A program made the translations under genes and the position numbers. From Spirosoma endophyticum (lineage in GTDB: Bacteria > Bacteroidota > Bacteroidia > Cytophagales > Spirosomataceae), in NCBI RefSeq assembly GCF_900112365.1, contig NZ_FOLQ01000004.1, positions 186,001 through 250,000 of the forward strand: DNA of 64,000 nt, given 5' to 3'. Shown piece by piece: positions 44,312 to 54,110 of this stretch. The stretch's first letter is position 1; every line of letters starts with the position of its first letter. The notes under the pieces are model-generated. The model saw only the letters and a program-made list of their open reading frames with translations. It was not told the DNA's origin and made no database searches.

Positions 44312-44334
44312 TTCACTCTTTCGCTCATTAAAAA

Positions 44335-46104
44335 ATGCTTCGAACGCATACGTGCGGGGAACTCCGCCTTACCGACGACAACAAAACCGCCACCCTATCT
44401 GGCTGGGTCCAAACTATCCGCGACAAAGGCGGTGTACTCTGGATTGATCTCCGCGACCGCTACGGAATCACCCAGCTTTTGCTCGAAGACGGGCAGACAG
44501 CCCCCGAACTCTTTACTATTGCCCGATCGCTTGGCCGCGAATTTGTTCTGAAAGCAACGGGAACGGTGATCGAGCGGAAATCGAAAAACCCAAACCTCCC
44601 AACAGGCGATATTGAACTGAAGGTGACGGCTTTAGAGGTATTGAACCCGGCCAAACTACCGCCTTTTCTGATTGAAGATGAAACTGACGGAGGTGATGAT
44701 CTCCGCATGAAATACCGGTACCTGGATCTTCGCCGGAATCCGGTTCGTCGGAGCCTCGAACTACGTCATCGCATGGCCCAGCAAACCCGGGTGTACATGG
44801 ATGGCCAGAATTTCATTGAGGTTGAAACACCGGTTCTGATCAAATCGACGCCCGAAGGAGCGCGGGATTTCGTGGTGCCAAGCCGCATGAACCCAGGTGA
44901 GTTTTATGCGCTTCCCCAGTCGCCCCAAACGTTCAAGCAATTGCTGATGGTATCGGGTTTTGACCGGTACTATCAGATTGTGAAGTGTTTCCGGGATGAA
45001 GATCTTCGTGCCGACCGCCAACCCGAATTCACCCAGATCGACTGTGAGATGTCGTTTGTGGAGCAGGAAGACATTCTGAATATGTTTGAAGGGCTGGTAC
45101 GCCATCTGTTCAAAGCGGTCAAAGGCATTGATATGGCTACAGTTCCCCGCATGACCTACGCCGACGCCATGCATCGCTACGGTTCCGACAAACCCGATAC
45201 GCGCTTTGGCATGGAATTCGTGGAAATCAAAGGACCATTCGATACCATCGACATGACGTCGGGCAAAGGCTTTGGCGTATTTGATGCAGCCGAATTGGTC
45301 GTGGGTATCAACGCGCCGGGTTGCGCGCATTACACCCGCAAGCAACTCGATGAACTAACTGATTGGATTAAACGCCCGCAGATTGGCGCGAAAGGCCTGA
45401 TTTACGTTCGGTACAACGAGGATGGCACCTTGAAATCGTCTGTTGATAAGTTCTATTCAGAGGCTGATCTAAAGGGTTGGGCTGTTCACTTCGGTGCCAA
45501 GCCCGGCGATCTGATGTTGATTATTTCGGGCGATTGTGCTAAAGCCCGCAAACAACTGAGCGAGCTGCGTCTGGAGATGGGTAGTCGGCTAGGTCTGCGC
45601 GATCCAAACGTTTTTAGTACGTTGTGGGTGCTCGATTTTCCGTTGCTGGAATACGGCGAAGAAGACAATCGCTGGTTTGCCATGCACCACCCGTTTACGT
45701 CGCCCAAACCAGAAGATATTCCTTTGCTCGACACCGACTTAGGCGCTGCTCGAGCCAATGCCTATGACCTGGTCATTAACGGTACTGAAGTGGGTGGTGG
45801 TTCTATCCGAATTTTCAACCGCAACTTACAGGCCCGGATGTTCAGCATTCTGGGTTTCTCGGATGAAGAAGCAAAAGCACAGTTTGGCTTCCTGATGGAT
45901 GCCTTCGAATTTGGTGCACCACCCCACGGTGGGATCGCCTTCGGTTTCGACCGACTGTGCTCGCTCTTTGGGGGCGCTGACTCGATCCGTGATTTCATTG
46001 CTTTCCCCAAAAATAACTCGGGCCGCGACGTAATGATCGACTCGCCATCAACGATTAGCCAAGCACAGTTAAATGAGTTAAAAATTGCTACCATTAAAGC
46101 TTAA
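44335..46104 (+). CDS. aspS: aspartyl-tRNA synthetase
   Basis: A 589-residue class IIb synthetase that charges tRNA-Asp. An N-terminal OB-fold (about 1-110, [23 protein letters not shown]) precedes the catalytic core. Motif 2 is [18 protein letters not shown], motif 3 [12 protein letters not shown], with the bacterial GAD insert between. Full length for the bacterial type (about 590). The ATG at 44335 is right after the repeat element and fits the family start [11 protein letters not shown]. It is a single-gene unit, ended by a stem-loop at 46151. Confidence 0.97.
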   Translation: MLRTHTCGELRLTDDNKTATLSGWVQTIRDKGGVLWIDLRDRYGITQLLLEDGQTAPELFTIARSLGREFVLKATGTVIERKSKNPNLPTGDIELKVTALEVLNPAKLPPFLIEDETDGGDDLRMKYRYLDLRRNPVRRSLELRHRMAQQTRVYMDGQNFIEVETPVLIKSTPEGARDFVVPSRMNPGEFYALPQSPQTFKQLLMVSGFDRYYQIVKCFRDEDLRADRQPEFTQIDCEMSFVEQEDILNMFEGLVRHLFKAVKGIDMATVPRMTYADAMHRYGSDKPDTRFGMEFVEIKGPFDTIDMTSGKGFGVFDAAELVVGINAPGCAHYTRKQLDELTDWIKRPQIGAKGLIYVRYNEDGTLKSSVDKFYSEADLKGWAVHFGAKPGDLMLIISGDCAKARKQLSELRLEMGSRLGLRDPNVFSTLWVLDFPLLEYGEEDNRWFAMHHPFTSPKPEDIPLLDTDLGAARANAYDLVINGTEVGGGSIRIFNRNLQARMFSILGFSDEEAKAQFGFLMDAFEFGAPPHGGIAFGFDRLCSLFGGADSIRDFIAFPKNNSGRDVMIDSPSTISQAQLNELKIATIKA

Positions 46105-46150
46105 ATGAGAATAAATAGTTAATAATATCTCATAAATATAAAAATACATC

Positions 46151-46210
46151 TATAGTCTAGTGAAAGTATTGTCATATTGGCTTACTTTTGCTAGACTATA
46201 TTTGTATTTT
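46151..46210 (+). terminator. terminator of aspS
   Basis: An 18-bp stem with two mismatches (46151-46168 with 46183-46200), loop of 14, followed by TTTGTATTTT. The outer ten base pairs (TATAGTCTAG/CTAGACTATA) are perfect. It is 46 bases past the aspS stop. Confidence 0.65.
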
Positions 46211-46509
46211 ATCTACACCTTCCAAAAAAAATACAGCCGTGACATTATGTTTGGTGCATCGTCTGTACAAGTAAAGCCTGGTTGAATAAAGTGAAAAACT
46301 ACGGCGGTTCCCTCTTAAGAAACCAATACCAGATGTCATAATATTTGAATAGTAAACTATGAGCTGGTGAAAAAAGTAATACATTTTACCAAACCAGCTT
46401 AACCAGTAATTACGTAGATTAATCTTTGGTTGCCCTAAGAACTGAAGTGTGCAAATCTGCGTAAGTACGTAGTGTATGTTACCTATTACCGCTTATCCAA
46501 CGACTTTGC
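46201..46509. other. AT-rich gene-free leader of the first SASA-type gene
   Basis: Beyond the aspS terminator there is no convincing gene. TATGTTTG at 46246-46253 matches the TAnnTTTG promoter box but would leave a leader of over 250 bases before the ATG at 46510. No other signal is clear. Confidence 0.5.
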
Positions 46510-48759
46510 ATGAATCTACGCAACCTCTACCTTTGGGGTGTTATGTTTTGTTTATCACATAACATTTCCTTTGCACAACTTACCATTACTAGTCCGGTTC
46601 CCCGGATGGTTTTCCAACGAAATCAGGCCAACCAGGCCACTATAGTTATATCGGGACTAGCTTCTTCGGCAGCGGCAACAGTCGAAGCCCGACTTGTGCC
46701 TATGGCTGCTGGCCAGGGGCAAAGTACAGCCTGGGCTACGCTTGCTTTTTTACCTTCGTCTAAAGCTTTTCAGGGATTAATAACAGCTAGAGCTGGATGG
46801 TACAGGCTCGACGTACGATCAAAAGCAGGATCTGTGGTGGTTGATCAGGCACAGGTCACCAGAGTGGGCGTTGGTGAAGTATTTGTTATCTCAGGACAAT
46901 CTAATGCAGTTGGCGGTTTTCAACGCGAGCCAGGTGCTGCCGATGACCGGGTTTCCTGCCTGGATTTTCGTCAGAACAGCCTTGATGAGCAATTGTTACC
47001 ATTGGCTTTTAGCCATGCTAGTTATGGCGCCAGCATTGGGCCCGGTCAGCCTCCCCATATCTGGGCTGGGCTGGGCGACAAACTTGTTAGTAGACTCAAT
47101 GTGCCTGTTCTCTTTTTAGGAGCAGCTCAGGCTGGCTCCTCCAGTGACCAATGGAAACAATCGGCAGCAGGTGTCACAGACGCATCGGGCCAGCCGTTTC
47201 CATATCGGCGTCTGGGTGTTGTCTTGCAACATTACATTGCCCGAACCGGCATGCGGGCCGTTCTCTGGCACCAGGGTGAGGGCGATATTGGTTCGTCTAA
47301 TGCAACGTATTTCAACAATATTCAATCCATTATCCAGAAGAGCCGACAGCAAACAGGCTTCTCTCAACTGCCCTGGGTCATATCGCGGGTGAGTTATACA
47401 CAGGGACAAACGAATTCCAACGTCATTGCGGCCCAGAACCGGCTTGTTTCGGAAGTTAATGACGTATTTGCCGGTCCATCTACCGACGATCTAATCGGCT
47501 CCGACAATCGTCTTGGTGATAATGTTCACATTGCAAACAATGGGCTGGCACGCTTCACAGACCGCTGGAATCAGGCGCTGACCGACGATTTTTTCGCTCG
47601 CTCAGTTCCCTTTTCCTCCCCTAATACGTCTGCATTAATAACAGACGGTTATGCGCTTCCTCTAAAACGTCGGGCCGGTGAAACGATTCAGGTACCTTCC
47701 CTACGTAGTGATGCTCATGAAGCGGACAATGCTTATTTTGTAGAGCTACTGCGGGCCGCCGACAATAGCGTAGTCAGTTCATCGCCCCAGGGAACGGCGA
47801 ATCCGCTTACATTAACCCTCCCTGGAAATTTAGCCGACGGCCAATATCGGGTACGAACCGTTTCGACTCACCCCGCCATAACCGGAACGCTCAGTGAACC
47901 CTTCACGGTAGACTATTTTGCTTCACCATCAACTAATTCTCCAGCCATCGTAGCCCCCATTGTCGGTGGTGTAGCTGATCCGGCATTACAACGATTCGGG
48001 TATCGATATGAGAGTGATAGTCATGGCTTCTATTTAATAGCGCAATCCAGCGTCCCCGTAGAAGGGCGGGTTGAGCGGATTGATGGAGGAGGTTTTAATA
48101 GCTCAAACTGGCAGTTGTCATTACCCAGTAATCAGGCGCCTGATTACACCGACTTTGCCGATTATAACAGGATTCTTAATTATCCCCCTCCTTACCCTTC
48201 ATCTGGTGGCGTTGAGCCAGGGCGCTATCGGCTTTCTGTACGACGACAGGGCGATACAGGGGCAGGATTCTGGTACGAAACTACTTTACAGGATGGTCGG
48301 AATACGCTCTTTCAGCGTATGGAAATTATGTCTCCCGACTTGGTTCCCATTGTTTACACACAATCTTATTACCAGAATGGTACAGCAAATTTCGGTATGG
48401 TAGTAGATGTTTACGAAATAAATTCGGTAGCTACTAACGGGCTGATTACCCTCTATTTAGCCAAAGATCCGCTTGTCAAATTAAACTTTTCTTCGGCTAG
48501 TACTACCATAAGTAATCGGTCTGTACAAAACAATGCCTGGGTCTTTGATGCAACATCCAATCCTGACTTCTATGTGTTAACTACTAACCAGGCAATTGAA
48601 GCTGGAGGCAAACTTTCGGTGGGCATTACTGGTGTATACTCGCCTGGTCAGACCAAGAGTACCTTAACCCTGGGAGCCACTATTGTAGGTGGCAGTGGTG
48701 GTGAAGTGAATATCACGAATAACTCAGACACCGACAGAATTGACTTTTTTGGTTACTGA
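46510..48759 (+). CDS. secreted SASA/SGNH esterase-like protein, copy 1
   Basis: A 749-residue secreted protein; signal peptide cut near SFAQL. An Ig-like domain (about 25-115) leads into a sialate-O-acetylesterase (SASA/DUF303, SGNH) domain: VISGQSNAVGGF (nucleophile Ser), VLWHQGEGD, and block V DNVHIANNGLARF with the catalytic His. C-terminal beta domains follow, ending in a repeat-like module (SPGQTKSTLTLGATIVGGSG). It probably deacetylates an acetylated glycan outside the cell. The homologue at 50852 shares nearly every motif; a sulfatase gene lies between them on the other strand. Confidence 0.87.
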   Translation: MNLRNLYLWGVMFCLSHNISFAQLTITSPVPRMVFQRNQANQATIVISGLASSAAATVEARLVPMAAGQGQSTAWATLAFLPSSKAFQGLITARAGWYRLDVRSKAGSVVVDQAQVTRVGVGEVFVISGQSNAVGGFQREPGAADDRVSCLDFRQNSLDEQLLPLAFSHASYGASIGPGQPPHIWAGLGDKLVSRLNVPVLFLGAAQAGSSSDQWKQSAAGVTDASGQPFPYRRLGVVLQHYIARTGMRAVLWHQGEGDIGSSNATYFNNIQSIIQKSRQQTGFSQLPWVISRVSYTQGQTNSNVIAAQNRLVSEVNDVFAGPSTDDLIGSDNRLGDNVHIANNGLARFTDRWNQALTDDFFARSVPFSSPNTSALITDGYALPLKRRAGETIQVPSLRSDAHEADNAYFVELLRAADNSVVSSSPQGTANPLTLTLPGNLADGQYRVRTVSTHPAITGTLSEPFTVDYFASPSTNSPAIVAPIVGGVADPALQRFGYRYESDSHGFYLIAQSSVPVEGRVERIDGGGFNSSNWQLSLPSNQAPDYTDFADYNRILNYPPPYPSSGGVEPGRYRLSVRRQGDTGAGFWYETTLQDGRNTLFQRMEIMSPDLVPIVYTQSYYQNGTANFGMVVDVYEINSVATNGLITLYLAKDPLVKLNFSSASTTISNRSVQNNAWVFDATSNPDFYVLTTNQAIEAGGKLSVGITGVYSPGQTKSTLTLGATIVGGSGGEVNITNNSDTDRIDFFGY

Positions 48760-48769
48760 TTCTTTCTGG

Positions 48770-48809
48770 ACAACTAATCAGGCTTAGAAATTATAGCCTG
48801 ATTAGTTGT
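48770..48809. terminator. bidirectional terminator
   Basis: Perfect 15-bp stem (48770-48784 with 48795-48809) with a ten-base loop, 10 bases after the SASA copy 1 stop and 75 bases after the convergent sulfatase stop. Confidence 0.7.
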
Positions 48810-48884
48810 GAAGCCAATGCTACGTGGCACTTAAGTCTGTAAAATACCCTGGAGAAATTCGTATTCAGTTTCCAGAATCTGCAG

Positions 48885-50393
48885 TCATTTACCAATCCAG
48901 GGGTCCTGTGTTTGCTGTTGAAAGCGTCTGAGTTTAGCTTGCATCTGCGTCAATTTAGCCCGATACGCAGGATTCGTAGCTAGATTATGTATTTCGTCCG
49001 GGTCGGCCTGAAGATCGTATAGTTCAAAACGAGGTCGGTGCAAATAAGCGACAATCGTTCGTTTGCCGAATTGTTTCTGCTTTGTCTGGATAACGTCTTG
49101 CCACGTAAACGACTGATAAAGATCAAGTGCCATAGGATAGGGCAACGAGTGAGCCAGGTTGAAAATCAATTTGTACCGACGTTCGCGCACCACACGCATT
49201 GGATAGTACATCGTTATTTCATGCAGTGAATGAGACCCATAAACTTCGTCCCAGCCTGCTACGTCTTCCTGCTCAATAATAGCCTTGAACGAACGCCCCT
49301 GTTGTTGTGCACCAGTAGTCTGGGCATCCGCAATGTCCAGCAGGGTAGGTGTGATATCAGCCCATGAAATCATAGCCGCCTGCACAAACCCGGGTCTCTC
49401 TGGTTTCGGCAATTTAATAATACATGGCAAGCGCATCCCAGGTTCATATAGATTCGTTTTCGATCCCGGAAACGGAGCACCATTATCTGATAAATAAACA
49501 ATTACTGTGTTGTCGTACCGACCAGTGTCTTTCAGGTAATCAATCAGGCGGCCAACACCCTGGTCAAGACGGCTGATTGCCTCGTAATACTGAGCCAGTT
49601 CGGTTCGACAGGCTTTGGTATCAGGCAGATAGGCTGGCACTCGAACCTCCCGGGGTTGGTAGAAATGGTCACCAACCTGTGGATACCCACCGGGCCGGTT
49701 ACCGAAAAGGTTAGGTTTCGACCCATCAAAAATTGGTGAACCATCAGGTGCTACGGTATTACTCCGGTGCGGGTCATCGGTGGCGAAATACAGAAAAAAC
49801 GGTTTATCCGATTTTTCGTCAATAAACGGGTAGCACTCGCGGGCCATTTCCACCGGGCTGCGGCCAATCGATGCCGGATCGTTGACGCCACCAGCCTTGA
49901 GGACTCGCTGGAAATGGTATACCTGCTCTGGTGCTACGTGTAGTTTGCCAATCCGGGCTGTTCGGTAACCCGCCTGTTCCAGCAAAACAGGCAATGATCG
50001 TATTGTGTCGAACGAGCTGAAATGATGCTCCTGATGTTGCAGACCATACATTCCGTTAGCATGATTATGCAAACCTGTTAATAATACAGATCGACTGGGG
50101 CTGCAACTGGCCGTTGTACAAAAAGCGTGCGAAAAACGGGTTCCCTCGGTTGCCAGTTGGTCAATATGGGGTGTTCGGACGGTAGGGTTTCCATAACAAC
50201 CAACGGCTTCGCGACCATGATCATCCGCTACGATCAGAACAATATTCGGCCTCGCGGCAACCGGATGGTTTTCTGTTTGTACAGGGGATACATCTCCAAT
50301 TGTTGATCCCATCAGTTGAAGAAGGGTTGAGAATACCAGAAAGGAAGCCCCTAAAGACGTACTACTCATAGCAATTATTGACACATAACCCAT
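48885..50393 (-). CDS. sulfatase (formylglycine type), heparan-N-sulfatase-like
   Basis: A 502-residue sulfatase. The active-site motif is SCSPSRSVLLTG, with the C-S-P-S-R signature in which Cys is converted to formylglycine. Metal-binding NIVLIVADDHGRE at the N-terminus and GKLHVAP in the middle are typical of S1 sulfatases, close to N-sulfoglucosamine sulfohydrolase. An N-terminal hydrophobic stretch gives export, so it acts in the periplasm or on the surface on a sulfated glycan. The start may be the ATG at 50393 or the one at 50369. It lies between two homologous SASA genes. Confidence 0.92.
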   Translation of the reverse strand: MGYVSIIAMSSTSLGASFLVFSTLLQLMGSTIGDVSPVQTENHPVAARPNIVLIVADDHGREAVGCYGNPTVRTPHIDQLATEGTRFSHAFCTTASCSPSRSVLLTGLHNHANGMYGLQHQEHHFSSFDTIRSLPVLLEQAGYRTARIGKLHVAPEQVYHFQRVLKAGGVNDPASIGRSPVEMARECYPFIDEKSDKPFFLYFATDDPHRSNTVAPDGSPIFDGSKPNLFGNRPGGYPQVGDHFYQPREVRVPAYLPDTKACRTELAQYYEAISRLDQGVGRLIDYLKDTGRYDNTVIVYLSDNGAPFPGSKTNLYEPGMRLPCIIKLPKPERPGFVQAAMISWADITPTLLDIADAQTTGAQQQGRSFKAIIEQEDVAGWDEVYGSHSLHEITMYYPMRVVRERRYKLIFNLAHSLPYPMALDLYQSFTWQDVIQTKQKQFGKRTIVAYLHRPRFELYDLQADPDEIHNLATNPAYRAKLTQMQAKLRRFQQQTQDPWIGK

Positions 50394-50851
50394 GACTATT
50401 TATTAAGTAAGTGCTTTACGAACAATAAGTTACATATTTACTGGAAGATATTTTATTGGCAATTGAGTAAAAAATAAGTTACCTTCTAGTAAATTGCCTT
50501 ATGATTTACCAGAAAATATATTATGACTTCAAAAAATAGCGAACAAATGATTTCTTATAGACGCTATTTCATTCGTGTAATCATCTCTCTGTAGGCCTTG
50601 CGGCTTGTCAATTACATGGTTCGCCAATCCACTAAATCACAGGTCTCGATTTCTTCTTACCAAGCCAGGTGAATCAACTCTTTTTTACACAAATATGCAC
50701 TATTAGTCCACTATAAATCAATTAATTACGTAACGCTCACCTAAACCACTGACAACCCATATTGGCAGAGCTTATCCTTCTCATGTGCCCAAAATAGACG
50801 TCTATCAGGCATAATCTACTTTCTTGTTTTTAAATAGTCAATTTTATTCAT
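50394..50851. other. AT-rich gene-free divergent region
   Basis: 458 bases between the sulfatase (leftward) and SASA copy 2 (rightward). It is AT-rich and carries the word AATAAGTTAC twice near 50425 and 50475, and GGCAATT/AATTGCC as an inverted pair. These may be regulatory sites, but none is strong enough to call. Confidence 0.5.
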
Positions 50852-53113
50852 ATGAAATTAAGTTCACTTAGACTACTAATACTTGCAATCACTATTCTTT
50901 TCTCCTTCAGAACGATTGCCCAAATTAATATTACCAGTCCAGTTCCCCGAATGGTTTTTCAACGCGGTTTAAACAATCAGGCGGCTGTTATGGTAACCGG
51001 TACAGCGCCGTTAACGACTACCACCGTCGAAGCCCGGTTTGTACCGCTGACTACAGGACAAGGAAGTCAAACAGCCTGGACATCCCTGGGTTTACTCAGT
51101 GGATCATCGGCTTTTCGGGGGCAGGTAACCGTAGCAGCAGGCTGGTATCGTCTGGATGTGCGGGCTAAAGCGGGATCAACTGTGCTAACTCAAACGCAGG
51201 TAAATCGCGTGGGTGTTGGCGAAGTGTTTGTTGTTGCAGGCCAGTCAAATGTATTCGGTGGTTTTGAACGAGTGCCCGGTGCATCCGATGATCGGGTGTC
51301 TTGTGTGGATCTCCAGCAAGACAGCCTGAGTGAGCAGACATTGCCACTTAGGTTCAGCCATGTTAGTTATGGAACGAATATTGGGCCAAGTCAGCCGCCA
51401 CACATATGGGGTATATTAGGTGACAGGCTTGTGCAGCGGCTCAATGTACCCGTTCTGTTTTTGGGGGCAGCCTTAGGCGGTAGCAGTAGTAGTCAATGGA
51501 ACCTGTCGGCAGCGGGCACCATTGGCACCACGCCAAACTCATCCGTTTATCGTCGGCTGGGTGCAACCTTATTACATTACATTCTTCGTACTGGTGCCCG
51601 CGCCGTTCTCTGGCATCAGGGTGAGAGTGACCGAGGTACGCCTACAACAACGTATTTCAACAATATCAGGTACGTGATTGAGAAAAGCCGGCAGCAACTG
51701 GGGGGCAACTCGCTTCCCTGGATGATGTCGCGGGCAAGTTACATTGATGGCGTGTCCGATCCGAACGTTATTGCGGCTCAGAACCAACTCATTTCAGCCG
51801 TACCGAATGTCTTTCCGGGGCCAGAGTCCGACAACATTACCGGCACTGACAATCGCCCTGATTATACGCACTTTAAAGGCGCGGGCCTGTATCGTTTTAC
51901 AGACCAGTGGGATCAAAATTTATCGAGTTCTTTTTTTCAGAATGCGGCCCCCTTTTTGCCCAATGATCCAGCAGCCCTCATCACCAGCGGGTATACCTTA
52001 CCACTCACCCGTCGGCAAGGAGAAACCATTGCGGTAGCCTCGGTACGTAGCGATGCCCAAGAGTCAGATAATCAGTACGTTGCGCAGATTGTGCGCGTAA
52101 GCGATGGAGCCACCGTCTACGAATCTGCCCCCAGTACTGACAATCCAATCCTGATAACCATCCCTACCGATTTAGCCAATGGCCAGTATAGACTGCGTAC
52201 CCGCTCTACCCATCCGGTCCTACTTGGGACATTAGGTGAGCCATTTAACGTTCAGCAGTCGGCTACACCCAGTCCTGCCTTTGCCATATTCCGCCTGCCT
52301 ACGGCCAGTGGTGGTACGGGCGATCCAGTTATCCAAAAATGGGGGTATCGGTATGAAGCGGGTACCTATGGTTTTTATGCGGTGGTACAGGCAACAGCCC
52401 CTGTAGAAGTTCGAATTGAACGTATCGATGGAGGTAGTTTCTCTGATTCGGGCTGGAATTTTGTCCCACCCAGTAATCAATCGCCCGATTATAATTCGTT
52501 TGGCGATTTCAATTATATCCGAAATTATCCGCCGATAACGGCAGGGCTCGGCGGTGTATCGCCGGGATTATACCGATACTCGATACGTCGACAGGGGGAC
52601 ACGGGAGCAGGTTTATGGTATGAACTTCGTTTTCTGGACGGCCGCAATATTATCTATTATCCAATGGAGCCCATAGCACCCATAACCTCTCCTGATCTGA
52701 TACCCATCAGTTACGCCCTACCGTCTACTCAATACGGCACTTCTAACTCTTCGCTCGTGGTCAATGTTGTAGAAGTAAATTCCAGAACAACCAGCGGACA
52801 GATTACGGTTTATGTCAGTAAAGATCCGTTAGTCACACTAAGTTTCAATCCGGCTGCCACAGATATAGGTGGCCGCAGCGTCCAGAATAATGTCTGGACT
52901 TTTAATAACAGTAATCCTTCCTACTACATATTGACGACGAATCAGGCCATTCAGGGAGGCAGTAAGCTCGCCTTTGGCTTAACAGGGGTACTAACACCTG
53001 GTCAAACCAAAGGCACCCTCACCTTCAGTCAGATCATTGTTGGAGGAAGTGGCGATGAGGAGCAGGCCAACAATAATTCAAGTGGTGTTCGAATTGATTA
53101 TTTCAATAAATAA
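50852..53113 (+). CDS. secreted SASA/SGNH esterase-like protein, copy 2
   Basis: A 753-residue homologue of the 46510 protein, alike along nearly its whole length (signal peptide cut near TIAQI). Key motifs: VVAGQSNVFGGF (Ser), VLWHQGESD and DYTHFKGAGLYRF (block V Asp-x-x-His). The last module again ends with TPGQTKGTLTFSQIIVGGSG. The two copies point in the same direction and flank the sulfatase, which suggests a duplication followed by, or around, insertion of the sulfatase gene. Substrates are likely acetylated polysaccharides. Confidence 0.87.
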   Translation: MKLSSLRLLILAITILFSFRTIAQINITSPVPRMVFQRGLNNQAAVMVTGTAPLTTTTVEARFVPLTTGQGSQTAWTSLGLLSGSSAFRGQVTVAAGWYRLDVRAKAGSTVLTQTQVNRVGVGEVFVVAGQSNVFGGFERVPGASDDRVSCVDLQQDSLSEQTLPLRFSHVSYGTNIGPSQPPHIWGILGDRLVQRLNVPVLFLGAALGGSSSSQWNLSAAGTIGTTPNSSVYRRLGATLLHYILRTGARAVLWHQGESDRGTPTTTYFNNIRYVIEKSRQQLGGNSLPWMMSRASYIDGVSDPNVIAAQNQLISAVPNVFPGPESDNITGTDNRPDYTHFKGAGLYRFTDQWDQNLSSSFFQNAAPFLPNDPAALITSGYTLPLTRRQGETIAVASVRSDAQESDNQYVAQIVRVSDGATVYESAPSTDNPILITIPTDLANGQYRLRTRSTHPVLLGTLGEPFNVQQSATPSPAFAIFRLPTASGGTGDPVIQKWGYRYEAGTYGFYAVVQATAPVEVRIERIDGGSFSDSGWNFVPPSNQSPDYNSFGDFNYIRNYPPITAGLGGVSPGLYRYSIRRQGDTGAGLWYELRFLDGRNIIYYPMEPIAPITSPDLIPISYALPSTQYGTSNSSLVVNVVEVNSRTTSGQITVYVSKDPLVTLSFNPAATDIGGRSVQNNVWTFNNSNPSYYILTTNQAIQGGSKLAFGLTGVLTPGQTKGTLTFSQIIVGGSGDEEQANNNSSGVRIDYFNK

Positions 53114-53132
53114 CCCGGTCTCGATTATTACT

Positions 53133-53163
53133 AAAGAAGGCCCCGTAGTGCGGGGCCTTCTTT
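53133..53163. terminator. bidirectional terminator
   Basis: Perfect 13-bp stem (53133-53145 with 53151-53163), core GGCCCC, loop of five, flanked by A and T runs. The right arm includes the first bases of the galU stop region. It ends both the SASA copy 2 and galU transcripts. Confidence 0.88.
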
Positions 53164-54028
53164 AGTTTTTCCGAATAATTTCTTCCAGAAAAGCTCGAAA
53201 TTTATCGGCAAATTCCGGCCGCTTGAGGGCAAATTCAACGGTTGTCTTCAGAAAATCGAGCTTATTTCCAATATCGTGGCGCTTTCCTTCAATCCGATGA
53301 GCGTATAAATTTTCACGCTTTAGCAACAGTAATAAGGCATCCGTTAGTTGAATCTCGTTGTTTTTTCCAGCTGGCGTTTGTTCCAGCATAGAAAAAATTT
53401 CGGGCGTCAATATGTAGCGACCAGCAATAGCCAAATTTGACGGAGCCTCCTCTAGGGAAGGCTTCTCGATCAATGTTTCTAACTCCAGGATTCGGTCGCT
53501 CAAGGACCTGCCACCCACAATCCCATATCGGTTAACCTTGTCGTGAGGTACCTCCTCAACGCCAATGACCGAACAGCCGTATTGCGCATACGTATCGATC
53601 AATTGCTGCGTAACGGGAATAACGGAATCCATAATGGTGTCGCCCAGTAACACCGCAAACGGTTCATCACCCACGTGATGGCGAGCGTATCGAATGGCAT
53701 CACCTAGCCCATTCAACTCGCGCTGGCGAACGTAGTGGAGGTTGGCCATGTCTGAAAGCCGACGCATTTCATCGAGAAGCAACTGATCTTCTTTTTCTTC
53801 GAGCCGGGTTTCGAGTTCAAAATTACGGTCGAAATGGTCTTCAATCGCCCGTTTACCCTTACCCGTAATAATCAGTATATCTTCGATACCCGAATCAACG
53901 GCCTCCTGCACCACATACTGAATGGTAGGGCGGTCAATAATGGGCAACATTTCTTTAGGCTGGGCCTTGGTGGCAGGCAGAAACCGGGTTCCAAGTCCGG
54001 CAGCGGGAATAACGGCTTTTTTAATCAT
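53162..54028 (-). CDS. galU: UTP-glucose-1-phosphate uridylyltransferase
   Basis: A 288-residue nucleotidyltransferase making UDP-glucose (or another UDP-sugar) from the sugar 1-phosphate. The motif KAVIPAAGLGTRFLPATKAQPKEM is the uridine-binding G-x-G-T-R-x-L-P signature; LLGDTIMDS and GIEDILIITGKGKRAIEDHFD follow. The start is put at the ATG at 54028 (MIKKAVIPAAG); the longer open frame upstream is translated repeat sequence. It follows the glucuronokinase-like gene across a hairpin repeat, so it may act on glucuronic acid 1-phosphate. Confidence 0.95.
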   Translation of the reverse strand: MIKKAVIPAAGLGTRFLPATKAQPKEMLPIIDRPTIQYVVQEAVDSGIEDILIITGKGKRAIEDHFDRNFELETRLEEKEDQLLLDEMRRLSDMANLHYVRQRELNGLGDAIRYARHHVGDEPFAVLLGDTIMDSVIPVTQQLIDTYAQYGCSVIGVEEVPHDKVNRYGIVGGRSLSDRILELETLIEKPSLEEAPSNLAIAGRYILTPEIFSMLEQTPAGKNNEIQLTDALLLLLKRENLYAHRIEGKRHDIGNKLDFLKTTVEFALKRPEFADKFRAFLEEIIRKN

Positions 54029-54037
54029 GATTTGTGC

Positions 54038-54110
54038 GTGGGGGATGGAGCATGGAGCACGGAGAACGGGAAAATTGCTGCCCGTGCTCCATGCTCTAAG
54101 CCCCATGCTA
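54038..54110. repeat. GAGCATGGAGCACGG-type hairpin element
   Basis: Perfect 15-bp inverted repeat (54048-54062 with 54082-54096), followed by CCCCATGCT. It lies between galU and the GHMP kinase gene and is built of the same short words as the element at 2360-2442. It would fold in the mRNA of the two-gene operon. Confidence 0.7.

Noticed and set aside
54029-54106. Upstream extension of galU from 54106
   Set aside because: The added residues are translated repeat element; family members begin at the ATG at 54028.
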